This document shows, in pieces, positions 10,189 to 21,646 of a DNA stretch of 64,000 nt. Within the stretch, counting starts at the first letter, position 1. Each line of letters starts with the position of its first letter. Source of the stretch: Narthecium ossifragum (lineage: Eukaryota > Streptophyta > Magnoliopsida > Dioscoreales > Nartheciaceae). The notes below the pieces were generated by a model. It saw only the letters and a list, made by a program, of their open reading frames with translations, ran no database searches and was not told the origin of the DNA. The translations under genes were made by a program, and so were the position numbers. The DNA lies in NCBI GenBank assembly GCA_963920575.1, contig OY986970.1, positions 19,416,170 through 19,480,169 of the forward strand, written 5' to 3'.

Positions 10189-12006
10189 GTGGTCGCTTGG
10201 ACACCCGATGGGACACAGTTTGTGTTGTTGGGGGATCGGTTCTCAGCCGATTCCTTTGCTTGTGGTGTGGGGAGGCGTGGCAGCGAGCTTTCAGCCTTGC
10301 TGGCCAGCTTGTCCCTGTTTGGGTCGGAGGGAGTGCAGCAAAGCAGTTTCCCCAGGATCGTGTGCGACTACACCGATGTGTTTTCTGAGGTGTTGCCAGG
10401 GCTTCCACCGCCCAGAGAGGTCGATTTTGAGATCGACCTGGTACCGGGTACCGCACCGATCTCTCTCCCAGCTTTCAGGATGGCACCAGCAGAGCAGAGT
10501 GAGTTGAGGACCCAGCTAGACGAGCTTTCCAGCAGAGGTTTCATCCGTCCCAGCATGTCTCCCTGGGGGGCGCCAGTGTTGTTCGCAAAGAAGAAGGATG
10601 GTACCCTTCGACTTTGCATAGACTACAGGCGGCTCAACAGGGTGACGGTGAAGAACAGGTATCCGATGCCGCGGATCGACGACCTGTTTGATCAGTTGAG
10701 AGGATCTTCAGTGTTTTCGAAGATCGACCTCCGCACCGGCTACCACCAGTTGAGGGTTCGGGATTGCGACATCCCGAAGACGGCTTTTCGAACTCGGTAC
10801 GGCCTGTACGAGTTCGTGGTGATGCCGTTTGGGCTGACGAACGCACCATCAGCGTTCATGGATCTCATGCAGAGGATCTTCCGGCCTTTCCTAGACGAGT
10901 TCGTGGTGGTGTTCGTCGATGACATCCTCATCTACTCCCGGTCAGAGGTGGAGCACGAGCAACACTTGGCGACAGTGTTGCAGCTGCTTAGGGAGCATTG
11001 GCTTTATGCCAAGGCTTCCAAGTGCGAGTTCTGGCTTGCACAGGTGGGATTCCTTGGACACGTGGTGTCGGCAGCAGGGATCTCAGTTGACCCGGCCAAG
11101 GTCGAGGCAGTTGTACAGTGGCAGAGACCGAGGACAGTGTTCGAGGTCCGTAGCTTCTTGGGCCTGGCGGGTTACTACAGGCGGTTCGTGCGGGACTTCT
11201 CCAGAGTCACCGGACCGTTGACCAGACTGACACAGAAGGCCGTCCCGTTCGTGTGGGATGATGCTTGTGAGCGAGCCTTCGTGGATCTGAGGACCAGGTT
11301 GACCAGTGCACCAGTACTGATCGTCCCCGAGCGAGGTGTTGGTTACAGTGTTTACTGTGACGCTAGTGGTGAGGGTTTGGGATGTGTCCTCATGCAGGAG
11401 GGGCACGTAGTTTCCTATGGTTCTCGTCAGCTGAAGAACCATGAGAGGAACTACCCGACTCACGACTTGGAGCTAGCAGCGGTGGTCTTCGCCCTGAAGA
11501 CCTGGCGGCATTATCTCTATGGCGAGAAGTTCTCAGTCTTCTCGGACCAAAAGAGTTTGAGGCACGTTTTCACCCAACGTGACCTGAACCTGAGGCAGCG
11601 ACGCTGGATGGAGCTACTGGAGGACTACGACTTTGCGTTGCATTACCATCCTGGTAAGGCAAACGTCGTAGCAGACACGCTGAGCAGGCAGGTGAGAGAC
11701 ACCAGAGCAGCAGTTGCAGGGTTGTCAGCGCGGCAGTGGCAGGCTCTAGAGACGGCGGGCCAGTTGGGGCTCGAGTTTGAGGATCAGGGATCCAGCAGCT
11801 TCCTCTACGCAGTGCAGAGTATGCCAGCAGTTCTTGCCAGAGTATTAGAGGCACAACACATCGACCCAGAGCTCGAGGAATTACGCACATCAGCGGGCAC
11901 AGAGGGCGCAGACGGAGACTGGACAGTATCGCCAGACGGAGGGCTACGGTTCCGAGGCAGAGTAGCAGTTCCAGCAGATCCAGTTCTTGGAGACGACGTC
12001 CTGTGA
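10189..12006 (+). pseudogene. Reverse transcriptase and RNase H of the Tekay-type element
   Basis: This is the longest open stretch in the window, 605 codons. Reverse transcriptase motifs are clear: [50 protein letters not shown], and the catalytic FVDD (10912-10923), a variant of YVDD common in this group. RNase H follows with [30 protein letters not shown], and VVADTLSR near 11680; the usual TDHKSL is SDQKSL here. The stretch starts after a frameshift and ends at TGA 12004, which fits a CGA-to-TGA change because integrase homology continues in the same frame. It is open but not a stand-alone gene. Confidence 0.93.
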
Positions 12007-13287
12007 GAGTTCCATCACTCTCGTTTTGCGGTTCATCCCGGCGGCACCAAGATGTACCAGGATCTTCGGCGACAGTTCTGGTGGCGCGGGATGAAGAGGG
12101 CAGTGACGGAGTTCGTATCGCGCTGCCTTACCTGTCAGAAGGTCAAGGCAGAGCACCAGCGGACTCCGGGGTTACTTCAGCCACTTCCACTAGCTGAGTG
12201 GAAGTGGGAGCACATCACGATGGACTTCGTGACCTGGCTACCGAGATCCCCTAGGGGGAATGACGCGATTTGGGTCATCGTCGATCGATTGACCAAATCG
12301 GCGCATTTCCTGCCTATGCGGGTGACAGACTCGACGGACAGGTTGGGTAACTTATGCGTCAGAGAGGTGGTCAGACTACACGGAGTTCTAGTTTCTATTG
12401 TATCAGACCGTGACCCCAGGTTCACCAGCAGGTTCTGGCGGGACTTTCAGGAGGCAGTTGGCACACTCCTGACTTTCAGTACAACTTTCCATCCGCAGAC
12501 AGTCGGGCAGTCAGAGCGGATGATCTAGATCTTGGAGGACATGCTGAGAGCATGTGTCCTCGATCCAGGAGGCAGCTGGGAGGAGCACGTTCCCTTGGTG
12601 GAGTTCGCCTACAACAACAGCTACCAGTCCAGTCTTGGAGTAGCACCTTTCGAGGCGTTGTACGGTAGGCCGTGTCGTTCCCCAGTATGTTGGACAGAGG
12701 TTGGAGAGGCTTCACTCACCGGTCCAGACATCGTCAGGCAGTCGTCAGAGAGGTTAGTACAGATCAGGCAAAGGCTTCTGACGGCTCAGAGCCGGCAGAA
12801 GAGTTATGCAGATCAGAGGCGACGACCGTTGGAGTTTGCAGTCGGCGACCGAGTGTTCTTGCGAGCATCGTCGTACAGAGGTTCTGTCAGGTTTGGCAGA
12901 GGTGGCAAGTTGGCCCCGAGGTTTGTCGGGCCGTTTGAGATCTTAGAGAGGGTCGGCGAGGTAGCTTACCGCCTAAATCTTCCTCAGCACATGTCTGCTG
13001 TACATCCGACTTTCCATGTGTCGATGCTGAGGAAGTATCACCCAGACCCGTCTCATGTCATCAGGGTGGATGACATTGAGCTTGAGGCAGACGCGAGCTT
13101 TGTTGAGCAGCCGGTTCAGGTACTTTACCGGAGGGATCAGGTCTTGCGGGGCAAGACGATTCCCTTGGTCAAGGTACTGTGGAGGCACAGAGGCATCGAG
13201 GAGGTCACTTGGGAGCGCGAGGCGCGCATGCGGCAGGAGTTTCCGCAGTTGTTTTCTTCTCCAGGTACTTCTTGTTCTGTCCACTAG
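12007..13287 (+). pseudogene. Integrase and chromodomain-like C-terminus of the Tekay-type element
   Basis: The HHCC zinc-binding region (HPGGTKMY...CLTCQKVK) is followed by the catalytic core with D (codon 12223), D (12406) and E (12514); the last two are separated by 35 residues, the D,D-35-E pattern. A TAG at 12526 interrupts the frame just after GQSERMI. The C-terminus carries the GPFEILERVG and LPQHMSAVHPTFHVSMLRKY motifs and then a chromodomain-like segment (PLVKVLWRHRG..EVTWERE, about 13160-13225). Chromodomains of this clade are thought to direct integration to heterochromatin. The end at TAG 13285-13287 is normal for the family. Confidence 0.9.
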
Positions 13288-13317
13288 TGTAGCTGTTTTG
13301 TTTTTCCGAGCCCTACC

Positions 13318-13360
13318 CTTATCGAATCTCGGGACGAGATTTCCTTTAAGGGTATTAGGA
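13318..13360 (+). promoter_or_regulatory. Polypurine-tract region before the 3' LTR
   Basis: The block TTATCGAATCTCGGGACGAG continuing into TTTAAGGGTATTAGGA ends exactly at the 3' LTR. Nearly the same block precedes the LTR at 40752 and, in reverse, follows the LTR ends at 54618 and 55797. Such a purine-rich run primes plus-strand synthesis; the exact tract is probably the AAGGGTATTAGGA part. Confidence 0.7.
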
Positions 13361-15751
13361 TGTGAGGACCTGTCCTTCTACCTCTGTGGCTCGCTGTAGA
13401 CCGCAAGGGCAATTTGGTAAATTGCGCCTTGTTGGTTTGTTTCACACCCGCGTGTGCACACACTGGCCTTGTCTGTGTTTGTGTTTGTTTAGAATGGCTA
13501 GGTGAACTCGAGATAGGAAGATCTGAGCTTGGGCTTGTGTTTTAGCCCAAGTTTGCCTTTCTGAGTAAAGGAGTTCGATCTGGATGGCTAGGGAGATCGA
13601 TCTGGATTGCAAAGGAGATCGATCTGGATTTCAAGGAGATCGATCTGGATTGCAAAGGAGATCGATCTCGCATGCTCTGGAGATCGATCAGGCTCGAGTC
13701 GGTGCTTTCTTTCTCTTTCGCGAGGACGGCCGTCGGCCGTCGCTCTCCCCTGTCAGAGAGGGAAGACTTCCCCTCCCCTCTCCCAGCTTTCCCCCGTTTT
13801 CTCCGGCTTTCCCCAGGCTTTTCCTCCCTTTTCTTCCCTTCCCTTCCCTTCTCTTCTTCTTCTTTTCTTCTCTTCTTCCCGCGGTGCTCTGTTTCTTCCC
13901 TTTACCGCTGGCGAACTTCTTCTCCTCCGTTCTCCCTCCTCCGACCATCTTTTTCGGCGTTCTAAGGCTCGTTGGATTCGTGACAACGAGAGAAAGATCC
14001 CTGAAGTAGTTTGGAGGCTTGTTGGTGATCAAATCGCGGAGAATCAGCCGAGGAAAGCGCAGCTAGGTAGGGTTATACCTACTGGTGTTCTTTTCGAGTT
14101 TTCTTGAGATCTAGCCGTTGGATCTTGTTGATCCTTGCTTTGTTGGTTTCCTTATACCTGTTAGAATTACTAATTTAAGTTTCATGTTAATCAGTTGAGA
14201 TTTGAGTAGGTTTTATGCATGATTAGTCTCGGATTTCTGGTTTTCTGCTGTTCTTGAGAAACAGCCGGCTTGCGGCGAGGTTTCCGGCCGGCGTGTACGT
14301 GGTCTTGAGTTTTCATAAACATAATAGTTGTAGATCTATTCGTTAGCTTTCCATTCCATCTTTTTTCATAATTATCCGATGTTTCTACAAATTGTTATGA
14401 ATTTTTTCCTGGAGGGCTGCGTTGCAGCAATTGATGGGTGAGTTAGTTTGATTAACGTTTTTGATTAGCGTTTTCCCGTTAATCCAACCGTGGGATGATT
14501 ATGAATTTTGGATATGATGATCCTGGTATATATACCTACTGGTGGTTAAGTTAGATCTTGAATCTGACGTTGTTTGGATGTCGGATCGACGGGATCAATT
14601 AGCCCCTAAGTAGAGGATTTGAGGGTTTTGAATATAATATTATATTTCAGAATATAATATTATATTGTTTGTTGTTCATCATCGTTTTTGGGGTTGCTTC
14701 CCATTGCAGGAGTTTGCGATTGACGGTCGTGGTACCGTCGTAATGCCGGGACCCGCTGCGGATCGGCTGGCATCGGTTGGTAGTACCGCTGTAGCGATCC
14801 GGTTGACTTGTAAGCTATCTTTGACATACTGTTGCATGCCTATCACCTGTTTGTGTATGTCATAGCATGCATCCTTGAATTGTGCATTAGTTGCATTGGT
14901 TAGGGTGTGGGTGATCTTTGGGTCGCCGTCCCGAGGCTGGAAGCTCGGACTTAGCCCTAGGACCGGGGTTGGGCTGTTAGGACCCGGTTTGATTTGTGAT
15001 GTTCCAGTCGTTTCGATGATAGGCTTGGATGACTGGTACACTTGTGACTTGATGATTGTAGTGGTCGTGTCGGCCTTGAGTCGGATGCTGAGGTGTAGCC
15101 GGTGTCCCACTGTGCAGACCCTGGGGTAGAGGAGTTGCCTACCCAGCGGTGCCTTTTTCCCACCTGCAGTGTCGTTCCCTGCAGTTGTGTGTCGCCAGTG
15201 TTGTTCCTTCTACTGAGTGCTACTCCTGGGCCTCAGGGACACGCGGTGGGGTTATGGGACCCCTGTATACACCCAGATCCTACTTGAGGGCGACACTGTT
15301 GCGTTTCCCTCTTCCTTCTGTGTGTCGTAGTGTAGATCCTTACTGAGCTTAGTGCTCACTCCTACCCGGGCTGCGTTTTGCAGGTGCAGGCGTCAGTTCT
15401 TCTTCTGTGGCCCCTACCGGGCAGTTGGTCGGCGGTGCGGCGGCGCCTGGTGGCTCTTGAGAGGTGGCGATATTTACTGCTTTTACCCTTTTGTTAGTTA
15501 GTCTCCTACGGGAGTGATGTTGTATTTGAACCTTCCCCTCTCCGAGGATTTGTATATTAAATCTCTTTGAGTTTTAAATCTGTGGTTCGAGGCTTCATTA
15601 TTATATTGTCTTTTAATTGGGGGTTTTTGATGATTTGCTAAGGAGACCAATAAGTTAGAGGGAACCCTCGCCAGCTTTGTTTTCCGCGTTTTGGTAGGTT
15701 CCGGTTCGCGTCGCCCGGCCCGGTTGGGCTTTCGCGGGTCGGGGCGCGACA
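13361..15751 (+). repeat. 3' LTR of the Tekay-type element
   Basis: It is colinear with 6034-8423 over its whole length and differs mainly by substitutions. It has the same module order, including a second phased array with units starting at 13570, 13592, 13614, 13635, 13657 and 13679. It ends GCGACA followed by the CTACC target duplication. Confidence 0.95.
13570..13692. repeat. Phased AGATCGATCT array in the 3' LTR
   Basis: Six units are spaced 22, 22, 21, 22 and 22 bp, identical to the 5' LTR array. Different single units carry substitutions in the two LTRs, so the palindrome is the shared ancestral state. Confidence 0.9.
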
Positions 15752-15756
15752 CTACC

Positions 15757-17560
15757 AGTGGTGTATAATTACATATCCAAATCCTTGACAAATTTGAATA
15801 ATTTAAAGATAAGAATATAAGAGCAATTACTTAGCTATTACAATTCCCAAATACAGAGTTTAGAGAAAACATCCTTTCTCATTAATCACCAAATAAATGT
15901 TGTACAAATGTGTCCTAAAATACATCAACAAGTCCCCAAGTCTCAAAATCGGTAAACAAGGCAACAGAAGATAATGTATGACGATGACTCCTCGAACTCA
16001 CACACCACCAGAAGAATAAGCACCTCCAAAGCCGTGGCCACCTGGAAAAAGGGGGGTTGTGCTTGTACCTGCAAATGCAGTCTAGTTAGGGTGAGCAACA
16101 AAGCTCTATAGGATTTTACTCTAACGTCACACACAAAGGAAAGATGACAACAATAGTGTCGGGACCCGTCACAGTCCTAAGGAGATCTCTCTACGCTCAT
16201 CGCCTACTCTTGGACACGGACCCAGGGTTGGTATCTCTCCCTTACCAACCGTCATTCCTCTTCTCTAGGGCTACAACCCTAGCAGCGAAACAAGGTGGCG
16301 AACAGCACGAACCCAAGGCTAGTATATCGCCGCTGCACCGCCACCGGCCTCATTCTCAACCACAGTGTACGGGGCATCAAGAAAAGGGAGTAGGACCCAT
16401 GGTGATGCATAATCCCCCACACAACATGCACCGAGCTCAAGAAACCCATGACACGACCTCTACACCTCAAGTATAGTGATATTTGAAACCAACTATATAA
16501 TAATCCCCAAAGCTGATATAATCGACCATCAGCCTCATCCTAGACTATATTCTACCCAAGCTCGGCTCTAGGATTAGATCCGACGTACCCGAGTCGTACG
16601 GATCAGGTAATACCCATTCACTCACGTCCTAACATTATGCTTCTAATGCAAACAAATGCATGAATGATCAAGCGCATAAATCGAGATATAAACATGCAAT
16701 AATATGCCATATCAACATTCAAGGCTAAGCATAGCTTAAAGCAAGCTAAAGGGTTACACACAATACAAGGGAGATAGAGTTCTAAGTACAACATGATACA
16801 TAGACGAAACTTAAAGCTACCAGAGCACCACAACCAAACATGCCCAACCCAACCATACATTCAATAGGGAATTCAATCAACGACACGTATTCGGCCTTAA
16901 ATAGCCATTCAATCACAATTAACTAAGGCACACCGTCGGCCAATTAAACTAAACATTCATGGGGGCATGATTCCCTCGGTTCACCCACATGCCTACGTAA
17001 GGCTCGACCAATAGAGCCTAATAGATATAGTATGTACTTATATGACATGCTCCAATTTGACATAAAAACCATAACTTGTATGAAACTTAGCCAATATGAA
17101 AACATGCAATAAATTCCCTAAAAATCATCAAAAAATCACGAAACTAAGCAAGCTGGTACTAGTTGTGATTAAGGAGGTCATAACATTGATTCAGATAAAA
17201 AAGGGATCAAAGAAAACTACAAAACAACCAAAATGTATCCACTCTATTAGGGGAGCGATCGATCTCTCCTTGGAACGATCGTTTGTTCCTAGCAGCTTCA
17301 AAAACCCGGGGGGGAAATCCCCAAAACTCGATGAAACGTCAATGAAACGTGATGAAACTTGAAACACAAGATATCTAGGCCTGGGGGAGTAGACCAACGA
17401 GAAGAGAACTACAAAACATCCATAAACCACCCTAATATGGCCTAAACATGGGTTTAGGGATAGAAACCCTATCTTAATCTATCTAATCTCCTCCCAAAAC
17501 TTGCTAATTTAATTTATGGTGGCCTAGATTGGTGTTTTCCTAAGCTTTGATTCCTGTTGT
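15757..17560 (-). mobile_element. Remainder of the minus-strand type-B LTR split by the Tekay element
   Basis: The sequence resumes the LTR begun at 5968. It contains the reverse conserved module (GTACCTGCAAATGCAG...GGGTGAGC, about 16064-16106), the reverse CTAGGATTAGATCC...ACCCGAG block (about 16570-16600), and a colinear relationship with 52320-52800 (shared AATGCTTCTAATGCAAACAA and GGGGCATGA-TCCCT-GGTT). A GATCGATC site lies near 17257. The outer right boundary is not resolved; no CCTCACA end plus TCAAG duplication was found, so the LTR is probably truncated. No genes seen. Confidence 0.6.
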
Positions 17561-17758
17561 AGTGAATGGGTTACGTGACAGCACGTCACCCTGTCTCTTG
17601 CAACTTAAAAGGATGAAATATACTTAACTACCATGAAAGTTGGATCAAGTGTCAAACAAGCCCCTCTACTTTCAAAAAGTTGCAAATAAAGGCCTCTACT
17701 TTCAACAATTTGCAGATAAGGCCATAGTCATGTGATGTCACGTAGGGACGGAACTACG

Positions 17759-17933
17759 TTAGGGCCAAGGGGGGCCATGCCCCCCACTGCAACCATTCAA
17801 ATTTATGTTGATGTTCCTAGACCGTCCGATCTAGGATATTCCATCATTAGGGCCAAGCGGGGCATGGCCCCCTCTAAACCATTCGAAGCTATGTCGATGT
17901 TTGTAGACCATCCAATCTAGGATATCCTATCGT
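17759..17933. repeat. Tandem duplication, 2 units of about 88 bp
   Basis: Two diverged copies (17759-17846 and 17847-17933) each start TTAGGGCCAAG-GGGG and end CTAGGATAT(T/C)C. The GGGACGGAACTA sequence just before the first copy resembles hAT-type termini, so the pair may be the remains of small elements. Confidence 0.7.
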
Positions 17934-18260
17934 TCTTTAAACTCGAGCAAATTAACCTGCTAGGAAGTTATGAATGGGTGGTGTGCCGCATCTTCATGAA
18001 GAGCTATGGTGAAAAGAAGTACCCTTTGAACCAGCCCCGTGCCAACTCTTACAACCTTGAAATGGGGTTGACGCTAATGTCGGGAGTGATGCAAGGTGAC
18101 CCTAACCACCACTTTGGCTTCGAAAGGAACTACCTGAACACCGACATCATGGAGCTAACAAAGTACGCCAGAGGCACGCCCGGGCTCAGCCTCCCTATAC
18201 AACCATAGCCCAACTTCCGCGCGGGGGGGGGGGGGGGGGCTTCACCCTCTCTGTCCTGAA
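17934..18260 (+). pseudogene. NAC transcription-factor-like fragment
   Basis: An open stretch reads WVVCRIFMKS (from TGG 17975), which matches the last conserved block of NAC DNA-binding domains (W-V-V-C-R-(I/V)-F). It is followed by a variable C-terminal region containing MELTKYARGTPGLSLPIQP. The upstream four NAC subdomains are absent. The frame is lost at a G-run near 18222. It is best read as a captured or decayed gene piece. The NAC call rests on one short motif, so another family is possible. Confidence 0.45.
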
Positions 18261-18529
18261 CTTGAATCTCGCATCACCATCCAAGCATCTCCGCTGCCAC
18301 TTCGACCACATGAAGACTTTCTCGTGGCCCTACGACATCTTTCCGACGATCCTCCGGCGACGTCGTGGCATGGATGATCCTCGTTCACCTTCCTCTCTCT
18401 CTCCTTTGTCACGTGTCAAAAATTTATTCGTTAATAAAAATCAAAATTAGTCAAATTAGGTTTGTTGTTAGCACATGTAACGGCGTTGAAGTTTTGGTAT
18501 TATTGTGTGCATTTTCAAAACGTTAGGAT

Positions 18530-20202
18530 TAGGGGTGGACCCAAGAGTAGGCTGCACGCAGCCCACAAGAAATCCTCTTAGAAAATTTTATTTAGCCCAG
18601 TCAAATAAAAAACAAATGCGTCTAGCCCAAGGCCCAAGCCCACTTAACTACTTAAGGGTTACTTGAGCAGTTGAGCAAGCCCACTGCCCACCCGAACCCA
18701 AGGTGAATGCTCGGCTGCTCACACGAAACGCAGAGAGAGAGAGAAATCGATTTTTCTTCTCTCTCGTCTCCTTTTCTTCATCTAAATCCCAAATTGTTTC
18801 TTTTCTGAAAATTTTGGAGATCAAATACTTACAATTTTATCTCTTCCATCAATTCCATGTAAGGGATAGGGGGAGATTCAAGCTCTTCTTCATCTTCATC
18901 GAAAAAGAGGTAATTTCTTCATGTTTCTCTATTAGATTATTTAGTGATTTTTAATTATTTTTGGAAAATGGTGGCTTGGTTCTTGTGTGTTTTAATAGCG
19001 GAATTGATTCTATATGGAAAAAATCTAGTTTTTTAGGGTTGTGTTTGTATAGATTAGGGATTAGGGAAAAGAAAATATGATGGTATGATGGATTTATATA
19101 TATAATTCACCTAAACTATGCTTAGAAGTAAATAATTAATTAGTTTATGGGAATCTTGTAGTTGATGATGAAGCATGCTTAAGAGACAAGAGTTAAAAAT
19201 TAATTAATTGGCTTAGGACTTGGAGACCGGAGAGTTAGGGGGGCATCCTCACATATATAATATGTAGATTGCTAATCTATGAAGTCCTCATGAACTTTAT
19301 TATGTAGATTGGTTCATCACTCTATATTCTTTAAGAAATAACTTCTATTTCTTTATTAATTATGTAAAGTTTCTATGTATGTAGCTCAAATTTTGATTTT
19401 TACTACGTGAATTACCATCTTATAGTCATATTCCTAGAAGAGATGAGAGTTGGGGGTTCTTTCTCATTTAGGACTTCAACTATATGATTATTTAAAATCT
19501 GCAGATGGGTTGTATACTAACATTGCTTTTAAAATCCCCGACTTATGGGTTCAATGTCCTATATTTCCATCCTCTTTTTTCTCTTAAGGTGTCAGTGCTT
19601 TTTTAATCAGCGAAATTTTAGTTAAGCCTGGAAATTGCTCTGTGTGAGTTTTTATTAGTTTTATTAGTTGCTTTATACTATACGTAAGCTTTACATTTTA
19701 TTGTGATTGTTTTGAGTTACTAGATAGTTGAACGTGCATATAAATTATACGTAAGCTTTTTATTAGTTTTATTAGTTGCTTTATACTATACGTAAGCTTT
19801 ACATTTTATTGTGATTGTTTTGAGTTACTAGATAGTTGAACGTGTATATAAATTATAAAAGATTTTGAGTTTTTCATTGTGATGGCAAATCAAGAAAGAA
19901 AGAGAAGAAACACATTGGTTGAGTTGTTCCTAGTATTTATGACAAGTTCTTAGTATTTATGTCATCAAATTAGTTGACTTGTTAATTTTGCTCATCTTTA
20001 GACTATTTGTCATACCTGCATTTGCTATTGCATTTGTTCACAATTTATTGTACCAAAATGATGATATTTCTTTGTCAATTTAGACTATTTGAAACCTTAT
20101 TGAAATTTGTGTTTTGTCAAAACAATAGCTTTTATTACTATTAAATTTTATGGAATCAAGTAAGGTAGCCGGGGCAGACTTTAAATCCTGGGTCCGCCCC
20201 TG
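18530..20202. mobile_element. Non-autonomous hAT-type DNA transposon with 8-bp target duplication
   Basis: The left end TAGGGGTGGACCCA and the right end TGGGTCCGCCCCTG form imperfect terminal inverted repeats of the kind seen in plant hAT elements. The flanks GTTAGGAT (18522-18529) and ATTAGGAT (20203-20210) are an 8-bp target duplication with one mismatch, the size typical of hAT. The 1673-bp interior has no transposase; it holds a GAGA tract near 18729, AT-rich sequence and a 108-bp tandem duplication. It would need a transposase supplied in trans. Confidence 0.82.
19649..19856. repeat. Tandem duplication of 108 bp inside the hAT-type element
   Basis: Copies at about 19649-19756 and 19757-19856 are nearly identical (TTTTTATTAGTTTTATTAG at the start, GTTGAACGTG(C/T)ATATAAATTAT at the end). 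Their near identity shows that the duplication is recent. Confidence 0.85.
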
Positions 20203-20210
20203 ATTAGGAT

Positions 20211-21554
20211 ACTAAAAATGTACCTTTTTATCTTACAGGGTAGTAGATCACGTGTTAACCAAAGCCATCGAGGTATCAAAAAGTACTTTACCTTAAAAAA
20301 AATCCATGTCATAATTTTTTGCTAGTTGTCTCCGCAAATGCCAATCATGAATGCGTAAGATTCAACTCGTCATCCCTAAATTAACCGGTCTCAGAGGTTT
20401 TCTATTGTCTATATTCCTCGAGAGCATAATGTAAGAGCCACGGACGAGATTGCTCGTTCTGCTTGGGTGGCAACTGTAGGTAGTATGTAGATCAGTAGAT
20501 CAGTCACTTTGTCAAAAAAAGACTCGTCATCCCTAAATTAAGAAGGAAACAAATCCTCTGATATTGATATGCAAACTCGAATACAGTAGGTTATAGTTGA
20601 AATGGAGCAGCAGCAACAAAAAATACTGCCATCTCTTAGACTGTGTAAAGAACAGTAGACATTCGCATCAATAAGGATAACTGAAGTGGAGAATCTAAGG
20701 CAGTATACATAGAACAATAGAGCATTTGCACACTACAAAATACCATCAAAATAAGGATCAAATGAAGTGGAACAAATACCAAATGGTTCAATATAATTTT
20801 ACACCCTACGTGAAACAATAGCACTAGCTTTGGATGTCTTTCACTTGCTTTGGATGTCTTTTCGTTGCGAAGGCCCTGAGCTAAGGAAGCATGACCTGAC
20901 AAAGTCATTCAGAGCCCTTGTGTTTATGTTCCTGGGAGTGGAAACTTACCTGTTATTATCTTCATAGCTATATCTTGGCTCTTGTCGTGTATAAAAAGTC
21001 AGACAGAATGTCAATGGCATAAACTCATGAAGCTTGAAGCACAAAAATTACGCTGGATTCAACTTGAACGATACAGGACAAGTTGAAAATAACCACACGA
21101 ATTGGAAGATGACACTGACCTACAAAAAAGGAAATTCAAGTTCTTGAAAGCCTCATAGTTATATTCTTCTTTTACAGGTACAGCTGAAAATAGTTACACT
21201 AACAAAATGTAACAGCGTTGGTATGTAGAAGATTACCATATATACATACAATAGTAAAACAGGACCGCAACTTTTGAAAAGATAACAGGCTGCTTGAGCT
21301 TCAAGGAGCTTTATTCTCTAATAAAAGTGGCAATACGTATACAAAGGTCACCATTAGTACTTGAAAAGTCCCAGAGCAATTATGGTGTTGTAGGGTTCTA
21401 CTGTGATTGAGTTTGTATACAAACTTATCTTACCTAAAAACAAAAGAAAAAAGGACTCACAAGACAATTGCATACAAACTCCAATTTTTAGCATTAACTG
21501 AACATTAGCTATAAACATGACTTCTTACATCCTTTCTTTTTTTGTTTCTTCTCA
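20211..21554. other. AT-rich stretch without a recognised gene
   Basis: No convincing coding sequence was found. A short imperfect repeat (CTTTGGATGTCTTT) occurs twice near 20828-20862. A possible minus-strand splice donor (CAG/GTAAGT) lies near 20950 beside a short open piece reading HDKSQDIAMKIIT, which may be an exon of the gene that ends at 21555, but this is weak. The rest looks like intron or downstream sequence. Confidence 0.4.
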
Positions 21555-21646
21555 TCATACTCCTATTGCCTGTTCAATCTTCTTCTTGGCATCATCTTCT
21601 TTTTTGTCCTCCGATTCTATCGAGTTGGTTAGCACATTCGTAAATG
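21555..21646 (-). CDS. Possible 3'-terminal exon of an unrecognised minus-strand gene
   Basis: Read on the minus strand, an acceptor (TATATCAG) at 21647-21648 is followed by an open stretch ending in TGA at 21555-21557. The peptide is charged (SIESEDKKEDDAKKKIEQAI then GV), with a composition unlike the surrounding AT-rich DNA. I do not recognise the family and cannot find a confident partner exon, so this may be a fragment. Confidence 0.33.

Larger units (their letters stand above)
6034..15751 (+). mobile_element. Complete Ty3/Gypsy LTR retrotransposon, chromodomain (Tekay/Del) clade, coding region dead
   Basis: This 9.7-kb element has two LTRs of about 2390 bp (6034-8423 and 13361-15751), each beginning TGTGAGG and ending GACA, with identical 5-bp flanks CTACC at 6029-6033 and 15752-15756. 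A tRNA-iMet primer-binding site follows the 5' LTR and a purine-rich segment precedes the 3' LTR. Domain order is GAG, zinc knuckle, protease, reverse transcriptase, RNase H, integrase and a C-terminal chromodomain-like region, which with the long LTRs fits the Tekay/Del clade. Eight in-frame stops and one frameshift break the polyprotein. About 10 differences in the first 265 bp of the LTR pair show that it is not a very recent insertion. It sits inside an older LTR. Confidence 0.96.

Noticed and set aside
10180..10195. Programmed ribosomal frameshift between protease and reverse transcriptase
   Set aside because: This clade normally encodes one continuous polyprotein, no slippery heptamer is evident, and the element has eight nonsense mutations, so a simple indel is more likely.
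17640..17760. Terminal inverted repeat of a Pack-MULE carrying the NAC fragment
   Set aside because: The CCCCTCTACTTTCAAAAAGTTG-like text looks terminal-repeat-like, but no matching inverted copy was found downstream.
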